DNA of 64,000 bases. Source: Streptomyces sp. HNM0575. Lineage in GTDB: Bacteria > Actinomycetota > Actinomycetes > Streptomycetales > Streptomycetaceae. The position numbers and the translations under genes were made by a program. Positions 17,909 to 27,254 of this stretch are shown piece by piece (position 1 is the stretch's first letter; each line of letters opens with the position of its first letter). The notes below the pieces were generated by a model, which was not told the origin of the DNA, searched no databases, and saw only the letters and a list, made by a program, of their open reading frames with translations. The stretch lies in contig NZ_JAASAG010000002.1 in assembly GCF_012726265.1 (NCBI RefSeq), positions 806,001 through 870,000 on the forward strand. The letters run 5' to 3'.

Positions 17909-19251
17909 GCCTTCACCTCCGGGTGAGCGTTGTGGTGGCCGTCGGCCCAGATGACCGACCTGGCCGGGTCGAAGGGGCAGCCGCCCTCCTCGATGTGCTG
18001 CTCGTACTCCTCGCGGAAGTGCTGGAGAGACGAGGCGATCGGGGAGGCGGCGCCGTCGCCGAGCGCGCAGAAGGACTTGCCGTTGATGTTGTCCTGGATG
18101 TCGTCGATCTTGTCGATGTCGGCCTTCGTGGCCTTGCCGGCCTCGAAGTCGCGCAGCAACTGGACGAGCCAGTACGTGCCTTCGCGGCAGGGCGTGCACT
18201 TGCCGCACGACTCGTGCGCGTAGAACTCGGTCCAGCGTGTGACCGCCCGTACGACACAGGTCGTCTCGTCGAAGCACTGGAGCGCCTTGGTGCCGAGCAT
18301 CGACCCGGCGGCGCCCACGCCCTCGTAGTCGAGCGGCACGTCGAGGTGCTCGTCGGTGAGCAGCGGCGTCGAAGACCCGCCGGGCGTCCAGAACTTCAGC
18401 CGGTGACCGGGGCGCATCCCGCCGCTCATCTCCAGCAGCTGGCGCAGCGTGATGCCGAGCGGCGCCTCGTACTGGCCGGGGTTCGCGACGTGCCCGCTGA
18501 GCGAGTAGAGCGTGAAGCCCGGGGACTTCTCACTGCCCATCGAGCGGAACCATTCCTTGCCCTTGTTGATCAGGGCGGGCACCGAAGCGATCGACTCGAC
18601 GTTGTTGACGACCGTCGGGCATGCGTACAGGCCGGCGACGGCGGGGAACGGCGGCCGCAGCCGCGGCTGTCCGCGCCGCCCCTCCAGGGAGTCCAGCAGC
18701 GCGGTCTCCTCACCGCAGATGTACGCGCCGGCGCCGGCGTGGACGGTCAGTTCGAGGTCCTTGCCCTCGCCGAGCGCGTCCTTGCCGAGCAGCCCCGCCT
18801 CGTACGCCTCGCGCACCGCGAGATGCAGCCGCCGCAGCACGGGCACGACCTCTCCGCGCAGATAGATGAACGCGTGGGAGGAGCGGATCGCGTGGCAGGC
18901 GATGATGATGCCCTCGATGAGGGAGTGCGGGTTGGCGAACATCAGCGGGATGTCCTTGCAGGTGCCCGGCTCCGACTCGTCGGCGTTGACGACGAGATAG
19001 TGCGGCTTGTCGTCGCCCTGCGGGATGAACTGCCACTTCATGCCCGTCGGGAAGCCGGCGCCGCCGCGTCCGCGCAGTCCCGCGTCCTTCACGTACGCGA
19101 TGACGTCGTCCGGCGGCATGGCCAGGGCCTTGGCCAGCCCGGCGTATCCGTCGTGGCGCCGCTTGTACGTCTCCAGGGTCCACGCCTCGGGCTCGTCCCA
19201 GTACGCGGAGAGCACCGGGGTGAGCAGCTTTTCCGGGGATTCCGTCGCCAT
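17905..19251 (-). CDS. nuoF: NADH-quinone oxidoreductase subunit F (NADH-binding)
   Basis: A 448-residue flavoprotein that oxidises NADH and carries FMN and [4Fe-4S] cluster N3. Motifs: [16 protein letters not shown] (nucleotide-binding glycine loop), [13 protein letters not shown] (FMN), [18 protein letters not shown], and the cluster ligands in [13 protein letters not shown] plus a more C-terminal Cys ([10 protein letters not shown]). The ATG shares one base with the nuoE stop (TAATG). No irregularity seen. Confidence 0.97.
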   Translation of the reverse strand: MATESPEKLLTPVLSAYWDEPEAWTLETYKRRHDGYAGLAKALAMPPDDVIAYVKDAGLRGRGGAGFPTGMKWQFIPQGDDKPHYLVVNADESEPGTCKDIPLMFANPHSLIEGIIIACHAIRSSHAFIYLRGEVVPVLRRLHLAVREAYEAGLLGKDALGEGKDLELTVHAGAGAYICGEETALLDSLEGRRGQPRLRPPFPAVAGLYACPTVVNNVESIASVPALINKGKEWFRSMGSEKSPGFTLYSLSGHVANPGQYEAPLGITLRQLLEMSGGMRPGHRLKFWTPGGSSTPLLTDEHLDVPLDYEGVGAAGSMLGTKALQCFDETTCVVRAVTRWTEFYAHESCGKCTPCREGTYWLVQLLRDFEAGKATKADIDKIDDIQDNINGKSFCALGDGAASPIASSLQHFREEYEQHIEEGGCPFDPARSVIWADGHHNAHPEVKA

Positions 19252-20159
19252 TACTCGCTCTCCTCCCCCGGCTCCGGACGGGCCGGGCCCGCGGCGTTGT
19301 CCGGGTCGGACGCGGACGTCGACTGCGGCAGATCGTGCGAACTGGGGTGGCTCTCCGGGGCCTCCTCACCGGGAAGCGGCACCGGCTGGTCCGCGGGCCC
19401 GGGCGGACCCGGCGGGTGCGCCAGCCTGCCGGCGGGCGCCTCGCCCCTGGCCAGTCGCAGCCCGGCGAGGGACGGTTCACCGCCGCCGCCGGTGGCCTCG
19501 ACGGCGCCGGGGCGCTCGTCGGGGAAGCCGGCGAGGATGCGCGCCGTCTCCTTGAAGGTGCACATCGGGGCGCCGCGGGTGGGGGCGACCTCGCGTCCGG
19601 CGCGCAGGTCGTCGACGAGGCGCCGCGCGGACTCGGGCGTCTGGTTGTCGAAGAACTCCCAGTTGACCATCACCACGGGGGCGTAGTCGCAGGCGGCGTT
19701 GCACTCGATGTGCTCGAGGGTGACCTTGCCGTCCTCGGTGGTCTCGTTGTTGCCGACGCCGAGGTGCTCCTTCAGGTCGTCGAAGATGGCGTCGCCGCCC
19801 ATCACCGCGCACAGCGTGTTGGTGCAGACGCCGACCTGGTAGTCACCGGAGGGCTTGCGCCGGTACATCGAGTAGAACGTCGCGACGGCGTTCACCTCGG
19901 CCGTCGTCAGCTCCAGCATCTCGGCGCAGAAGCGCTGCCCGGTGGGCGTGACATGGCCCTCCTCGGACTGCACGAGGTGCAGCAGCGGCAGCAGCGCGGA
20001 ACGGCTGTCGGGGTAGCGGGCGATGATCGCGCGGGCGTCCGGCTCCAGCCGCTCGCGCACCTCGGCGGGATACTCCGGCGCCGGCATCGCGGGGATGCCC
20101 AGCATCGGTGCCTCGGGTGCGGTGCCCCGTTCGCGGGCGCTGTCGGGCGCGGTGGTCAT
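19251..20159 (-). CDS. nuoE: NADH-quinone oxidoreductase subunit E
   Basis: A 302-residue thioredoxin-like [2Fe-2S] subunit (cluster N1a). Ligands are visible as [11 protein letters not shown] and [16 protein letters not shown]. The core ends at about residue 215. The remaining ~85 residues ([20 protein letters not shown] onward) are a Pro/Ser/Glu-rich tail not found in E. coli NuoE (about 166 residues) and probably disordered. ATG overlaps the nuoD stop by 4 bp. Confidence 0.96.
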   Translation of the reverse strand: MTTAPDSARERGTAPEAPMLGIPAMPAPEYPAEVRERLEPDARAIIARYPDSRSALLPLLHLVQSEEGHVTPTGQRFCAEMLELTTAEVNAVATFYSMYRRKPSGDYQVGVCTNTLCAVMGGDAIFDDLKEHLGVGNNETTEDGKVTLEHIECNAACDYAPVVMVNWEFFDNQTPESARRLVDDLRAGREVAPTRGAPMCTFKETARILAGFPDERPGAVEATGGGGEPSLAGLRLARGEAPAGRLAHPPGPPGPADQPVPLPGEEAPESHPSSHDLPQSTSASDPDNAAGPARPEPGEESE

Positions 20160-21487
20160 CGGTCGACGCCTCCCATCACGGGGTCGATGGAGGCCACGGC
20201 CACGATCACGTCGGCGACCTGGCCGCCTTCGCACATCGCCGCCATGGCTTCGAGGTTGGTGAAGGAGGGGTCGCGGAAGTGCACGCGGTACGGGCGGGTG
20301 CCGCCGTCGCTCACGGCGTGCACGCCGAGTTCGCCCTTCGGGGACTCCACCGCCGCGTACGTCTGCCCCGGCGGGACGCGGAATCCCTCGGTGACGAGCT
20401 TGAAGTGGTGGATCAGGGCCTCCATGGAGGTGCCCATGATGTTCTTGATGTGGTCGAGCGAGTTGCCGAGTCCGTCGGGCCCGAGCGCGAGCTGCGCGGG
20501 CCAGGCGATCTTCTTGTCGCCGACCATGACGGGCCCGGGCTCCAGCCGGTCGATGCACTGCTCGATGATCCGCAGCGACTGGCGCATCTCCTCCAGGCGC
20601 AGCAGGAAGCGCCCGTAGGAGTCGCAGGTGTCGACCGTCGGGACCTCGAAGTCGTACGTCTCGTAGCCGCAGTACGGCTGCGACTTGCGCAGGTCGTGCG
20701 GCAGCCCCGCGGAGCGCAGGATCGGTCCCGTGGCGCCGAGCGCCATGCAGCCGGCCAGGTCGAGATAGCCGATGTCCTGGAGGCGGGCCTTGAAGACGGG
20801 GTTGCCGGAGCAGAGCGCGTCGTACTCGGGCAGGTTCTTCTTCATCTTCTTCAGGAACTCGCGCAGCGCGTCGACCGTGCCGGGCGGCAGGTCCTGGGCG
20901 AGGCCGCCTGGGCGGATGTACGCGTGGTTCATCCGCAGCCCGGTGATCAACTCATACAGATCGAGGACGAGTTCGCGGTCGCGGAAGCCGAAGATCATGA
21001 CGGTGGTGGCGCCGAGCTCCATGCCGCCGGTGGCGATGGCCACCAGGTGGGAGGAGAGCCGGTTCAGCTCCATCATCAGCACGCGGATGACGTTGGCCCG
21101 GTCCGGGATGTCGTCCTCGATGCCGAGGAGCTTCTCGACGGCCATGCAGTACGCCGTCTCGTTGAAGAACGGCGTGAGGTAGTCCATGCGCGTCACGAAC
21201 GTCGTGCCCTGCGTCCACGTCCGGTACTCGAGGTTCTTCTCGATCCCGGTGTGCAGATACCCGATGCCGCAGCGGGCCTCGGTGACCGTCTCGCCGTCGA
21301 TCTCCAGGATCAGCCGCAGCACTCCGTGCGTGGAGGGGTGCTGCGGGCCCATGTTGACGATGATCCGCTCGTCGTCGCTGCGGGCGGCAGCGGCGGCGAC
21401 CTCGTCCCAGTCGCCTCCGGTGACGTCGTAGACGGTGCCCTCGGTGGTCTCGCGGATGCCCGCGGGTGCGTGCGTGGGAGTGCTCAT
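20156..21487 (-). CDS. nuoD: NADH-quinone oxidoreductase subunit D
   Basis: A 443-residue subunit related to the large subunit of NiFe hydrogenases, which forms the quinone-reduction site with NuoB. The quinone-site His is in [16 protein letters not shown], with a conserved Tyr in the [12 protein letters not shown] segment region. Other signatures: [31 protein letters not shown] and the C-terminal [10 protein letters not shown]. The ATG shares one base with the nuoC stop (TGATG). In this organism the substrate is menaquinone, whose synthesis genes lie at 25-29.4 kb. Confidence 0.97.
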   Translation of the reverse strand: MSTPTHAPAGIRETTEGTVYDVTGGDWDEVAAAAARSDDERIIVNMGPQHPSTHGVLRLILEIDGETVTEARCGIGYLHTGIEKNLEYRTWTQGTTFVTRMDYLTPFFNETAYCMAVEKLLGIEDDIPDRANVIRVLMMELNRLSSHLVAIATGGMELGATTVMIFGFRDRELVLDLYELITGLRMNHAYIRPGGLAQDLPPGTVDALREFLKKMKKNLPEYDALCSGNPVFKARLQDIGYLDLAGCMALGATGPILRSAGLPHDLRKSQPYCGYETYDFEVPTVDTCDSYGRFLLRLEEMRQSLRIIEQCIDRLEPGPVMVGDKKIAWPAQLALGPDGLGNSLDHIKNIMGTSMEALIHHFKLVTEGFRVPPGQTYAAVESPKGELGVHAVSDGGTRPYRVHFRDPSFTNLEAMAAMCEGGQVADVIVAVASIDPVMGGVDR

Positions 21488-22251
21488 CAGCTGTACGACC
21501 TCCGCTGGTCGGGAGCCGGGATCTGGGCGCCCTTGTACTCGACGGGAATGCCGCCGAGCGGGTAGTCCTTGCGCTGCGGATGGCCCTGCCAGTCGTCGGG
21601 CATCATGATCCGCGTCAGCGCGGGGTGGCCGTCGAAGACGATGCCGAAGAAGTCGTACGTCTCGCGCTCGTGCCAGTCGTTGGTCGGATAGACGTCGACG
21701 ATCGACGGGATGTGCGGGTCGGCGTCGGGCGCGCTGACCTCGATGCGGACGGTCCGGTTGTGCGTGACCGAGCGCAGGTGGTTCACCGCGTGCAGCTCCC
21801 GGCCCTTGTCGCCGGGGAAGTGCACGCCACTCACGCCGGTGCACAACTCGAAGCGGAGGGCGGGGTCGTCGCGCAGCGTCCTGGCGACCTGCACGAGGTG
21901 CTCCCGCGCGACGTGGAAGGTGATCTCGCCGCGGTCGACGACCGTCTTCTCGATGGCCTGGTCGGGGTCGAGGCCCTGCTCTTCGAGGGCGCCTTCGAGT
22001 TCGTCCGCGATCTCGTCGAAGCTTCCGTACGCGCTTCGCCCGCCGCGCGGGCCCCCGTAGGGACGGCTGCTCGCGCCGGGCAGCCGGACCGTGCGGACCA
22101 GACCGCCGTAACCCGAGGTGTCCCCGCCGTTGTTGGCGCCGAACATGCCGCGGCGTACGGCGATGGCCTCGCCCGGGTCCTGACGGGGCGCGGGCACCGA
22201 ACCGTTGGCGTTCTCCCCGTTGCCGCCGTCGCTGTTGTTCTGATCGCTCAC
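21487..22251 (-). CDS. nuoC: NADH-quinone oxidoreductase subunit C
   Basis: A 254-residue scaffold subunit of the peripheral arm, encoded separately from NuoD (they are fused in E. coli). The first ~75 residues are Asn/Gly/Arg-rich and variable. The conserved 30-kDa domain follows, with [19 protein letters not shown] and [16 protein letters not shown], then the [11 protein letters not shown] ending. GTG start overlaps the nuoB stop (GTGA). Confidence 0.96.
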   Translation of the reverse strand: MSDQNNSDGGNGENANGSVPAPRQDPGEAIAVRRGMFGANNGGDTSGYGGLVRTVRLPGASSRPYGGPRGGRSAYGSFDEIADELEGALEEQGLDPDQAIEKTVVDRGEITFHVAREHLVQVARTLRDDPALRFELCTGVSGVHFPGDKGRELHAVNHLRSVTHNRTVRIEVSAPDADPHIPSIVDVYPTNDWHERETYDFFGIVFDGHPALTRIMMPDDWQGHPQRKDYPLGGIPVEYKGAQIPAPDQRRSYS

Positions 22252-22802
22252 CGGAGCAGCCCCTTCATCTCGATCGTCGGGACCGCCTTGCGCGCCGCTT
22301 CCTCCGCCTCACGGGCGGCCTGCTCGCGGTCGACGCCGAGCTTCTCGCCCTTCACGTGCTCGTGGAGCTTGAGGATCGAGTCGAGGAGCATCTCGGGACG
22401 CGGCGGGCAGCCGGGCAGATAGATGTCGACGGGGACGATGTGGTCGACGCCCTGCACGATCGCGTAGTTGTTGAACATCCCGCCGGACGAGGCGCACACG
22501 CCCATGGAGATGACCCACTTCGGATTGGGCATCTGGTCGTAGACCTGCCGCAGCACCGGGGCCATCTTCTGGCTCACGCGGCCCGCCACGATCATGAGGT
22601 CGGCCTGGCGCGGCGAACCGCGGAAGACCTCCATGCCGAAGCGGGCGAGGTCGTAGCGGCCCGCGCCCGTCGTCATCATCTCGATGGCACAGCAGGCGAG
22701 TCCGAAGGTCGCCGGGAACATGGACGACTTGCGCACCCAGCCCGCGGCCTGCTCGACGGTGGTCAGCAGGAAGCCGCTCGGCAGCTTCTCTTCGAGTCCC
22801 AT
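22248..22802 (-). CDS. nuoB: NADH-quinone oxidoreductase subunit B
   Basis: A 184-residue subunit holding [4Fe-4S] cluster N2, the immediate electron donor to quinone. Cluster ligands: [11 protein letters not shown] (tandem Cys), [14 protein letters not shown] and [11 protein letters not shown]. Length fits the family. It starts 13 bp after nuoA and overlaps nuoC by 4 bp. A short basic C-terminal tail ([20 protein letters not shown]) is typical of actinobacteria. Confidence 0.97.
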   Translation of the reverse strand: MGLEEKLPSGFLLTTVEQAAGWVRKSSMFPATFGLACCAIEMMTTGAGRYDLARFGMEVFRGSPRQADLMIVAGRVSQKMAPVLRQVYDQMPNPKWVISMGVCASSGGMFNNYAIVQGVDHIVPVDIYLPGCPPRPEMLLDSILKLHEHVKGEKLGVDREQAAREAEEAARKAVPTIEMKGLLR

Positions 22803-22815
22803 TGAGTACCTGCCC

Positions 22816-23175
22816 CTAATCCCATTCCAGGCCGCCGCGCCGCCAGTCGTAGGCGTACGCGACGCCGATGAGGGCGACGAAGACCAGCATTTCGGCGAGT
22901 CCGAAGAGCCCGAGGGAGTCGAAGTGGACCGCCCACGGGTAGAGAAAGACGATTTCGATGTCGAAGACGATGAAGAGCATCGCCGTCAGGTAGTACTTGA
23001 CCGGGAAACGCCCGCCGCCGGCCGGCTGCGGAGTGGGCTCGATGCCGCACTCGTACGCCTCCAGCTTGGCCCGGTTGTAGCGCTTGGGGCCGATGACCGA
23101 TGCCGCGACCACCGAGAAGATCGCGAAGGCCGCCGCGATGGCCCCCAGTACAAGGATTGGCGTGTAGGCGTTCAC
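22816..23175 (-). CDS. nuoA: NADH-quinone oxidoreductase subunit A
   Basis: A 119-residue, three-helix membrane subunit and first gene of the operon. The conserved loop is [26 protein letters not shown] (in parts: [10 protein letters not shown], then [19 protein letters not shown]), which reaches into the quinone chamber. GTG start at 23175. Transcription must start in the upstream gap, where a Rex-type operator lies about 125 bp away. Confidence 0.97.
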   Translation of the reverse strand: MNAYTPILVLGAIAAAFAIFSVVAASVIGPKRYNRAKLEAYECGIEPTPQPAGGGRFPVKYYLTAMLFIVFDIEIVFLYPWAVHFDSLGLFGLAEMLVFVALIGVAYAYDWRRGGLEWD

Positions 23176-23299
23176 CGCTCCCCGCTCCTTCCAGTCGACC
23201 CTTTCGTCCCTCGCGGACCGGTGGGACCGGAGGGGCCGTCGACGCTGACTGCCGGCTGTCCGCCGGGCGAATGTCCCGCCCTCATGAAGATCGCTTCTA

Positions 23300-23315
23300 T
23301 GTGAGGCAGTTCACA
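23300..23315. promoter_or_regulatory. Rex-type operator upstream of nuoA
   Basis: TGTGAGGCAGTTCACA is an inverted repeat TGTGA-N6-TCACA that closely matches the Rex consensus (TGTGAACGCGTTCACA-like). Rex is the NADH/NAD+-sensing repressor of streptomycetes, and nuoA-N is one of its reported targets in S. coelicolor. The site lies 125-140 bp upstream of the nuoA GTG, so it fits repression of the operon when NADH is low. The match is seen directly; binding is inferred. Confidence 0.75.
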
Positions 23316-23347
23316 AGCCCTTGCGGGAGGCATCCTATGCCTGGGAC

Positions 23348-23397
23348 TTGTGATCTGCGACACGGGGTCCCGGTAGAGGTTTGTGATCTCCAACACG
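23348..23397. promoter_or_regulatory. Two Crp-like sites as direct repeats
   Basis: TTGTGATCTGCGACACG (23348-23364) and TTGTGATCTCCAACACG (23381-23397) are 15/17 identical and 33 bp apart, about three helical turns. The first fits GTG-N6-GNCAC, the form I recall for streptomycete Crp; the second differs at one defined position. They lie between the Rex-type site and the rest of the nuoA / NlpC-P60 intergenic region and could serve either gene. Confidence 0.45.
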
Positions 23398-24055
23398 CGG
23401 TGCCGAAACGGCACGTCACAGGGATGTCGATCTTCAACTGCGAAGCCCGGCAAGGCTTTTCGGCACAGCTGCCCTGAAGTGGCCGTACGACCAGCACGGG
23501 GGCCTCGTCGCGACCCCGGAAAGTGCACCGGCAAACCAGCCGGGAGCACCGGCAACCGATACCCGAACGAGACCCGCGCGCAGCAGGAACGAGACCGCAT
23601 CCGCGCTGCCCGGAAAGCGCCGTTCGGGGCGACTCGCCCCGCGAACGCCCCAGGGAAGGCGCCACGCCTTCAGTTCGTGAACGGCAGCACAAACCTCCCG
23701 GGGCTGCCACTTCCTTCACGCCCCGCACATCGGATCTCCGCCACCTAAAACGGATGACAGAGGATCAACAGGTCCTTTTCCGCCCAGACTTGACAGTGAA
23801 GAAGTGACCTGCACCACAGGCCGCGATGGCAGTCCCTGCCACCTTTGCCGGGGCCTGCCGCAAGGTGATATTGCGCCGGAAGCAATGCACGCAATACGGA
23901 CAACTACGTGGTCACAGCCCCGTAGTTGGGCGTAAGCCCGTGACCGGATCGAGACCTTGGAAGATCAACTCGGGCTCAACTGGACGAATGCGGCGCCACT
24001 GTGGCGCATCGCACCTTCTTTGAACGGATCATCCCCGTCCTGCTATCCATGCCCC
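23398..24055. other. Long intergenic region upstream of the NlpC/P60 gene
   Basis: Together with 23176-23397 this makes an 880-bp gap between two divergent genes, the longest in the window. I find no convincing gene: open frames here lack codon bias and ribosome sites. A TTGACA hexamer occurs near 23788, and the stretch 23745-23900 is AT-richer than its surroundings, so the transcription start of the secreted hydrolase may lie there, giving a leader of 150 bases or more. I looked for a c-di-AMP (ydaO-type) riboswitch, known upstream of some streptomycete wall hydrolases, and could not recognise one. Confidence 0.4.
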
Positions 24056-24829
24056 ATGTCCCGGAACGCTCACATACCCAGACACCGGAAACCCCGGAGC
24101 AGCAACGTCAACAAGGCGCTGCGCGCAGGGGCCACCGGTGGCGTCTTGGGAGCGGTCGCACTCACCACTGCGATCTCTCCGGCGTCCTCGGCAGCAGAGA
24201 AACAGGACGAAGCCGCCGAAACAGTCGAAACGGCCGCGGTCAGCCACTCCGTCGAGGTGTCGTCCGCCAAGGCGGCCGACTCGCTCAAGACCAACGCCCT
24301 CCAGCGCGAGGTGAACCACGCCGAGGCCAAGGCCGCGGACCACGCGCAGGACGCGGCGCACAAGGCCGAGAAGAAGGCCGAGGCCGCCAAGCGCAAGGCG
24401 GAGGCCGCCCGCAAGAAGGCCGCCGCGTCCCGCGCTTCGCGCACCAGCGAGCGCACGTCGCTCTCGGCCGGCAGCGGCAACGTCGCCGGACTCGTCAGCT
24501 TCCTCAAGGCGCAGGTCGGCAAGTCCTATGTGCTGGGGGCCAGCGGGCCCTCCTCCTACGACTGCTCAGGACTGACCCAGGCCGCCTTCAAGCAGCTCGG
24601 GGTCAGCCTCCCGCGCACCAGCCAGGCGCAGTCCACCGAGGGGACCTCCGTCTCCATGGACTCCCTTCAGAAGGGCGACCTCCTGTACTGGGGCGGCGCG
24701 GGCAGCGCCTACCACGTCGGCGTCTATGTGGGCGACGGCAAGTTCATCGGCGCCCAGAACTCCTCTACGGGCGTCGTCGAGAAGCCGCTGGACTACGACC
24801 CGCCGACGGGCGCGGTGCGACTCACCTGA
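24056..24829 (+). CDS. Secreted NlpC/P60 (C40) cell-wall peptidase
   Basis: A 257-residue exported peptidoglycan hydrolase that would cut stem peptides. A basic N-terminus and hydrophobic segment (ALRAGATGGVLGAVALTTAI, cut about SSA) form the signal. Residues ~60-140 are an Ala/Lys/Glu-rich coiled coil (AEKKAEAAKRKAEAARKKAA). The C-terminal domain has the catalytic Cys170 in SYDCSGLTQAAFKQLG, His220 in AYHVGVYVGDG and a polar third residue near GAQNSS. It is convergent with the menaquinone genes across a strong shared terminator and divergent from nuoA. The start ATG at 24056 follows no strong ribosome site. Confidence 0.9.
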   Translation: MSRNAHIPRHRKPRSSNVNKALRAGATGGVLGAVALTTAISPASSAAEKQDEAAETVETAAVSHSVEVSSAKAADSLKTNALQREVNHAEAKAADHAQDAAHKAEKKAEAAKRKAEAARKKAAASRASRTSERTSLSAGSGNVAGLVSFLKAQVGKSYVLGASGPSSYDCSGLTQAAFKQLGVSLPRTSQAQSTEGTSVSMDSLQKGDLLYWGGAGSAYHVGVYVGDGKFIGAQNSSTGVVEKPLDYDPPTGAVRLT

Positions 24830-24917
24830 CGGGTGGCTGCGGCCCGGCCCGCAGCGCCCGGAGTACACCCGTCCGTCGCACGCTTCTCATCTCTTCCGCA
24901 CCCTTGCAGTCGACGGC

Positions 24918-24947
24918 GAAGGCCCCACCGCTCACGGTGGGGCCTTC
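24918..24947. terminator. Bidirectional terminator
   Basis: A perfect 13-bp stem, GAAGGCCCCACCG / CGGTGGGGCCTTC, with a CTCA tetraloop. It lies between the convergent NlpC/P60 gene and the geranylgeranyl-reductase-family gene. It ends in TTC rather than a T-run. Confidence 0.9.
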
Positions 24948-25043
24948 GTCTTGCCGCGCCCGGCCGGGCTGCCCGGCTGGGGTGTGAGGGTGCCCGGGGT
25001 GTCCCAGTGCCGGGTGTCCGGAGCCGGGTGTCCGGGTGCCGCT

Positions 25044-26327
25044 CTACGCGCGCGGGGCGACCTTGCTGAGGCCGTTGATGACCCTGTCCATCGCGTCGCC
25101 GCCCGACGGGTCCGTGAGGTTGGCCAGCATCTTCAGCGCGAAGCGCATCAACAGCGGGTGGGACAGGCCCCGTTCGGTCGCCACCTTCATCACCTTCGGG
25201 TTGCCGATGAGCTTCACGAAGGCCCGGCCCAGCGTGTAGTAGCCGCCGTAGGTCTCCTTGAGGATCTTCGGGTAGCGGCGCAGGGCCAGTTCGCGCTGTG
25301 CGGGGGTGGCGCGTGCGTGGGCCTGGACGATGGTCTCGGCGGCGATGACGGCCGACTCCATGGCGTACGCGATGCCTTCGCCGTTGAACGGGTTCACCAG
25401 GCCGCCCGCGTCGCCCACGAGCAGCAGCCCCCGCGTGTAGTGCGGCTGCCGGTTGAAGGCCATGGGTAGCGCGGCACCGCGGATGGGCCCCGTCATGTTC
25501 TCCGGGGTGTAGCCCCACTCCTCCGGCATGGACGCCGTCCACGCCTTGAGGATCTCCCGCCAGTCCAGCTCCTTGAACTCCTCGGAGGTGTTGAGCACGC
25601 CGAGGCCGACGTTGCTCGTGCCGTCGCCCATGCCGAACACCCAGCCGTAGCCGGGCAGCAGGCGGTCCTGCGCGCCGCGCCGGTCCCACAGCTCCAGCCA
25701 GGACTCCAGGTAGTCGTCGTCGTGCCGGGGCGAGGTGAAGTACGTGCGCACGGCGACGCCCATCGGACGGTCCTCACGCCTGTGCAGGCCCATCTTGAGG
25801 GAGAGGCGGGTGGAGTTGCCGTCGGCGGCGACCACGAGCGGCGCGTGGAAGGTGACGGGCGTCTTCTCCTCGCCGAGCTTGGCGTGCACGCCGGTGATGC
25901 GGCCCCCGGCGTCCAGGATCGGCTCGCCGACGTTGCAGCGCTCGTACATCCGGGCACCGGCCTTCTCCGCCTGCCGGGCCAGCTGCTCGTCGAAGTCGTC
26001 GCGCTTGCGCACGAGTCCGTAGTCCGGGTAGGTGGCCAGCTCCGGCCAGTCCAGCTCCAGCCGCTGTCCGCCGCCGATGATCCGCAGGCCCCTGTTGCGC
26101 AGCCAGCCGGCCTCCTCGGAGATGTCGATGCCCATCGCGACGAGCTGCTTGGCGGCACGCGGCGTGAGGCCGTCGCCGCACACCTTCTCCCGCGGGAACG
26201 CGGTCTTCTCCAGCAGCAGCACGTCGAGGCCGCTGCGGGCGAGGTGGTAGGCGGTGGTGGCCCCGGCGGGGCCGGCACCTACGACGATCACATCGGCGGT
26301 CCGCTCGGAGGTGACGGTGTCGGTCAC
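25044..26327 (-). CDS. Geranylgeranyl reductase family flavoprotein (MenJ-like)
   Basis: A 427-residue FAD-dependent oxidoreductase. The N-terminal dinucleotide fold is VVGAGPAGATTAYHLARSG, followed by the family PREKVCGDGLTPRAAKQL motif. The C-terminal FAD contact is LLVGDAGGLVNPFNGEGIAYAMES. Relatives saturate isoprenoid double bonds; mycobacterial MenJ reduces the menaquinone side chain. Because it follows menG, mqnC and mqnA on the same strand, and streptomycetes make partly saturated MK-9, a role in menaquinone side-chain reduction is likely. The gene starts at GTG 26327, 153 bp after menG; the gap holds a GCATCACCGGG direct repeat at about 26408-26430. Confidence 0.85.
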   Translation of the reverse strand: MTDTVTSERTADVIVVGAGPAGATTAYHLARSGLDVLLLEKTAFPREKVCGDGLTPRAAKQLVAMGIDISEEAGWLRNRGLRIIGGGQRLELDWPELATYPDYGLVRKRDDFDEQLARQAEKAGARMYERCNVGEPILDAGGRITGVHAKLGEEKTPVTFHAPLVVAADGNSTRLSLKMGLHRREDRPMGVAVRTYFTSPRHDDDYLESWLELWDRRGAQDRLLPGYGWVFGMGDGTSNVGLGVLNTSEEFKELDWREILKAWTASMPEEWGYTPENMTGPIRGAALPMAFNRQPHYTRGLLLVGDAGGLVNPFNGEGIAYAMESAVIAAETIVQAHARATPAQRELALRRYPKILKETYGGYYTLGRAFVKLIGNPKVMKVATERGLSHPLLMRFALKMLANLTDPSGGDAMDRVINGLSKVAPRA

Positions 26328-26480
26328 GAGGACTCCCGCAAAGGCTGGGTACTGGGCAGTTGCAGTCTAAGAGGACGGCACGAGCCGACAGGGTCCGGCC
26401 TCGGCCCGCATCACCGGGCCCGCATCACCGGGTCCGGGGCGGCCCGGAACGGCGCTCGGCCAAGCCCTCACGGCCGTACT

Positions 26481-27173
26481 TCACGGCCGTACGCCGCGGT
26501 GCAGGGCGACCACGCCGCCCGTCAGGTTCCGCCAGGCGACCTTCGCCCAGCCCGCGTCCTGGAGGCGGCGAGCGAGCGCGGGCTGGTCGGGCCAGGCGCG
26601 GATGGACTCGGCGAGATAGACGTACGCGTCCGGGCTGGAAGAGACGGCTCTCGCGGCCGGCGGCAGCGCCCGCATCAGGTACTCGGTGTAGACCGTGCGG
26701 AACGGCGCCCAGGTGGGGTGGCTGAACTCGCAGACGACGACGCGGCCGCCCGGCGCCGTCACCCGGTGCAGCTCGCGCAGCGCCACGTCGATGTCGTGCA
26801 CGTTGCGCAGCCCGAACGAGATCGTCACGGCGTCGAACGCCCCGTCGCGGAACGGGAGTCGGGTCGCGTCGCCGGCGGTGAGGGGCAGCCACGGGTGCCG
26901 CTTCTTGCCCTCGGCGAGCATTCCGAGGCTGAAGTCGCACGGCACGGTGTACGCGCCCGCCGCCGCGAACGGCAGCGACGAGGTCCCCGTACCGGCGGCG
27001 AGATCGAGCACGCGCTCACCGGGCCGCGCGTCGACGGCACGGGCCACGGCCCGCCGCCACAGCCGCGTCTGCCCGAGGGAGAGCACGTCGTTGGTGAGGT
27101 CGTACCGCGCGGCGACGTCGTCGAACATCGCGGCGACTTCCTGCGGCTGCTTGTCCAGTGATGCGCGGGTCAC
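26481..27173 (-). CDS. menG: Demethylmenaquinone methyltransferase
   Basis: A 230-residue SAM-dependent methyltransferase of the UbiE/MenG family that methylates demethylmenaquinone, the last ring step of menaquinone synthesis. Motifs: [19 protein letters not shown] (family N-terminus), [16 protein letters not shown] (SAM motif I), [19 protein letters not shown] (post-I) and [17 protein letters not shown]. Start is GTG 27173. It lies 81 bp downstream of mqnC on the same strand. Confidence 0.95.
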   Translation of the reverse strand: MTRASLDKQPQEVAAMFDDVAARYDLTNDVLSLGQTRLWRRAVARAVDARPGERVLDLAAGTGTSSLPFAAAGAYTVPCDFSLGMLAEGKKRHPWLPLTAGDATRLPFRDGAFDAVTISFGLRNVHDIDVALRELHRVTAPGGRVVVCEFSHPTWAPFRTVYTEYLMRALPPAARAVSSSPDAYVYLAESIRAWPDQPALARRLQDAGWAKVAWRNLTGGVVALHRGVRP

Positions 27174-27254
27174 GCCCCCATTGTGACCCGCGCCCCACCC
27201 GAGGCCTTCACGGGGGCCCGGCCTTCACCGGGGCCCGGCCGGTCCCGCCAGGGA

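Noticed and set aside
23383..23748. Open frame on the plus strand between nuoA and the NlpC/P60 gene
   Set aside because: Arg/Pro/Ser-rich with no codon-position bias, no ribosome site, and it covers one of the Crp-like boxes.
23560..24055. Possible ydaO-type (c-di-AMP) riboswitch before the NlpC/P60 gene
   Set aside because: Looked for the conserved GGGGAACC and GGGUGAAUCC-like segments and did not find them in order; only the gene context suggests it.
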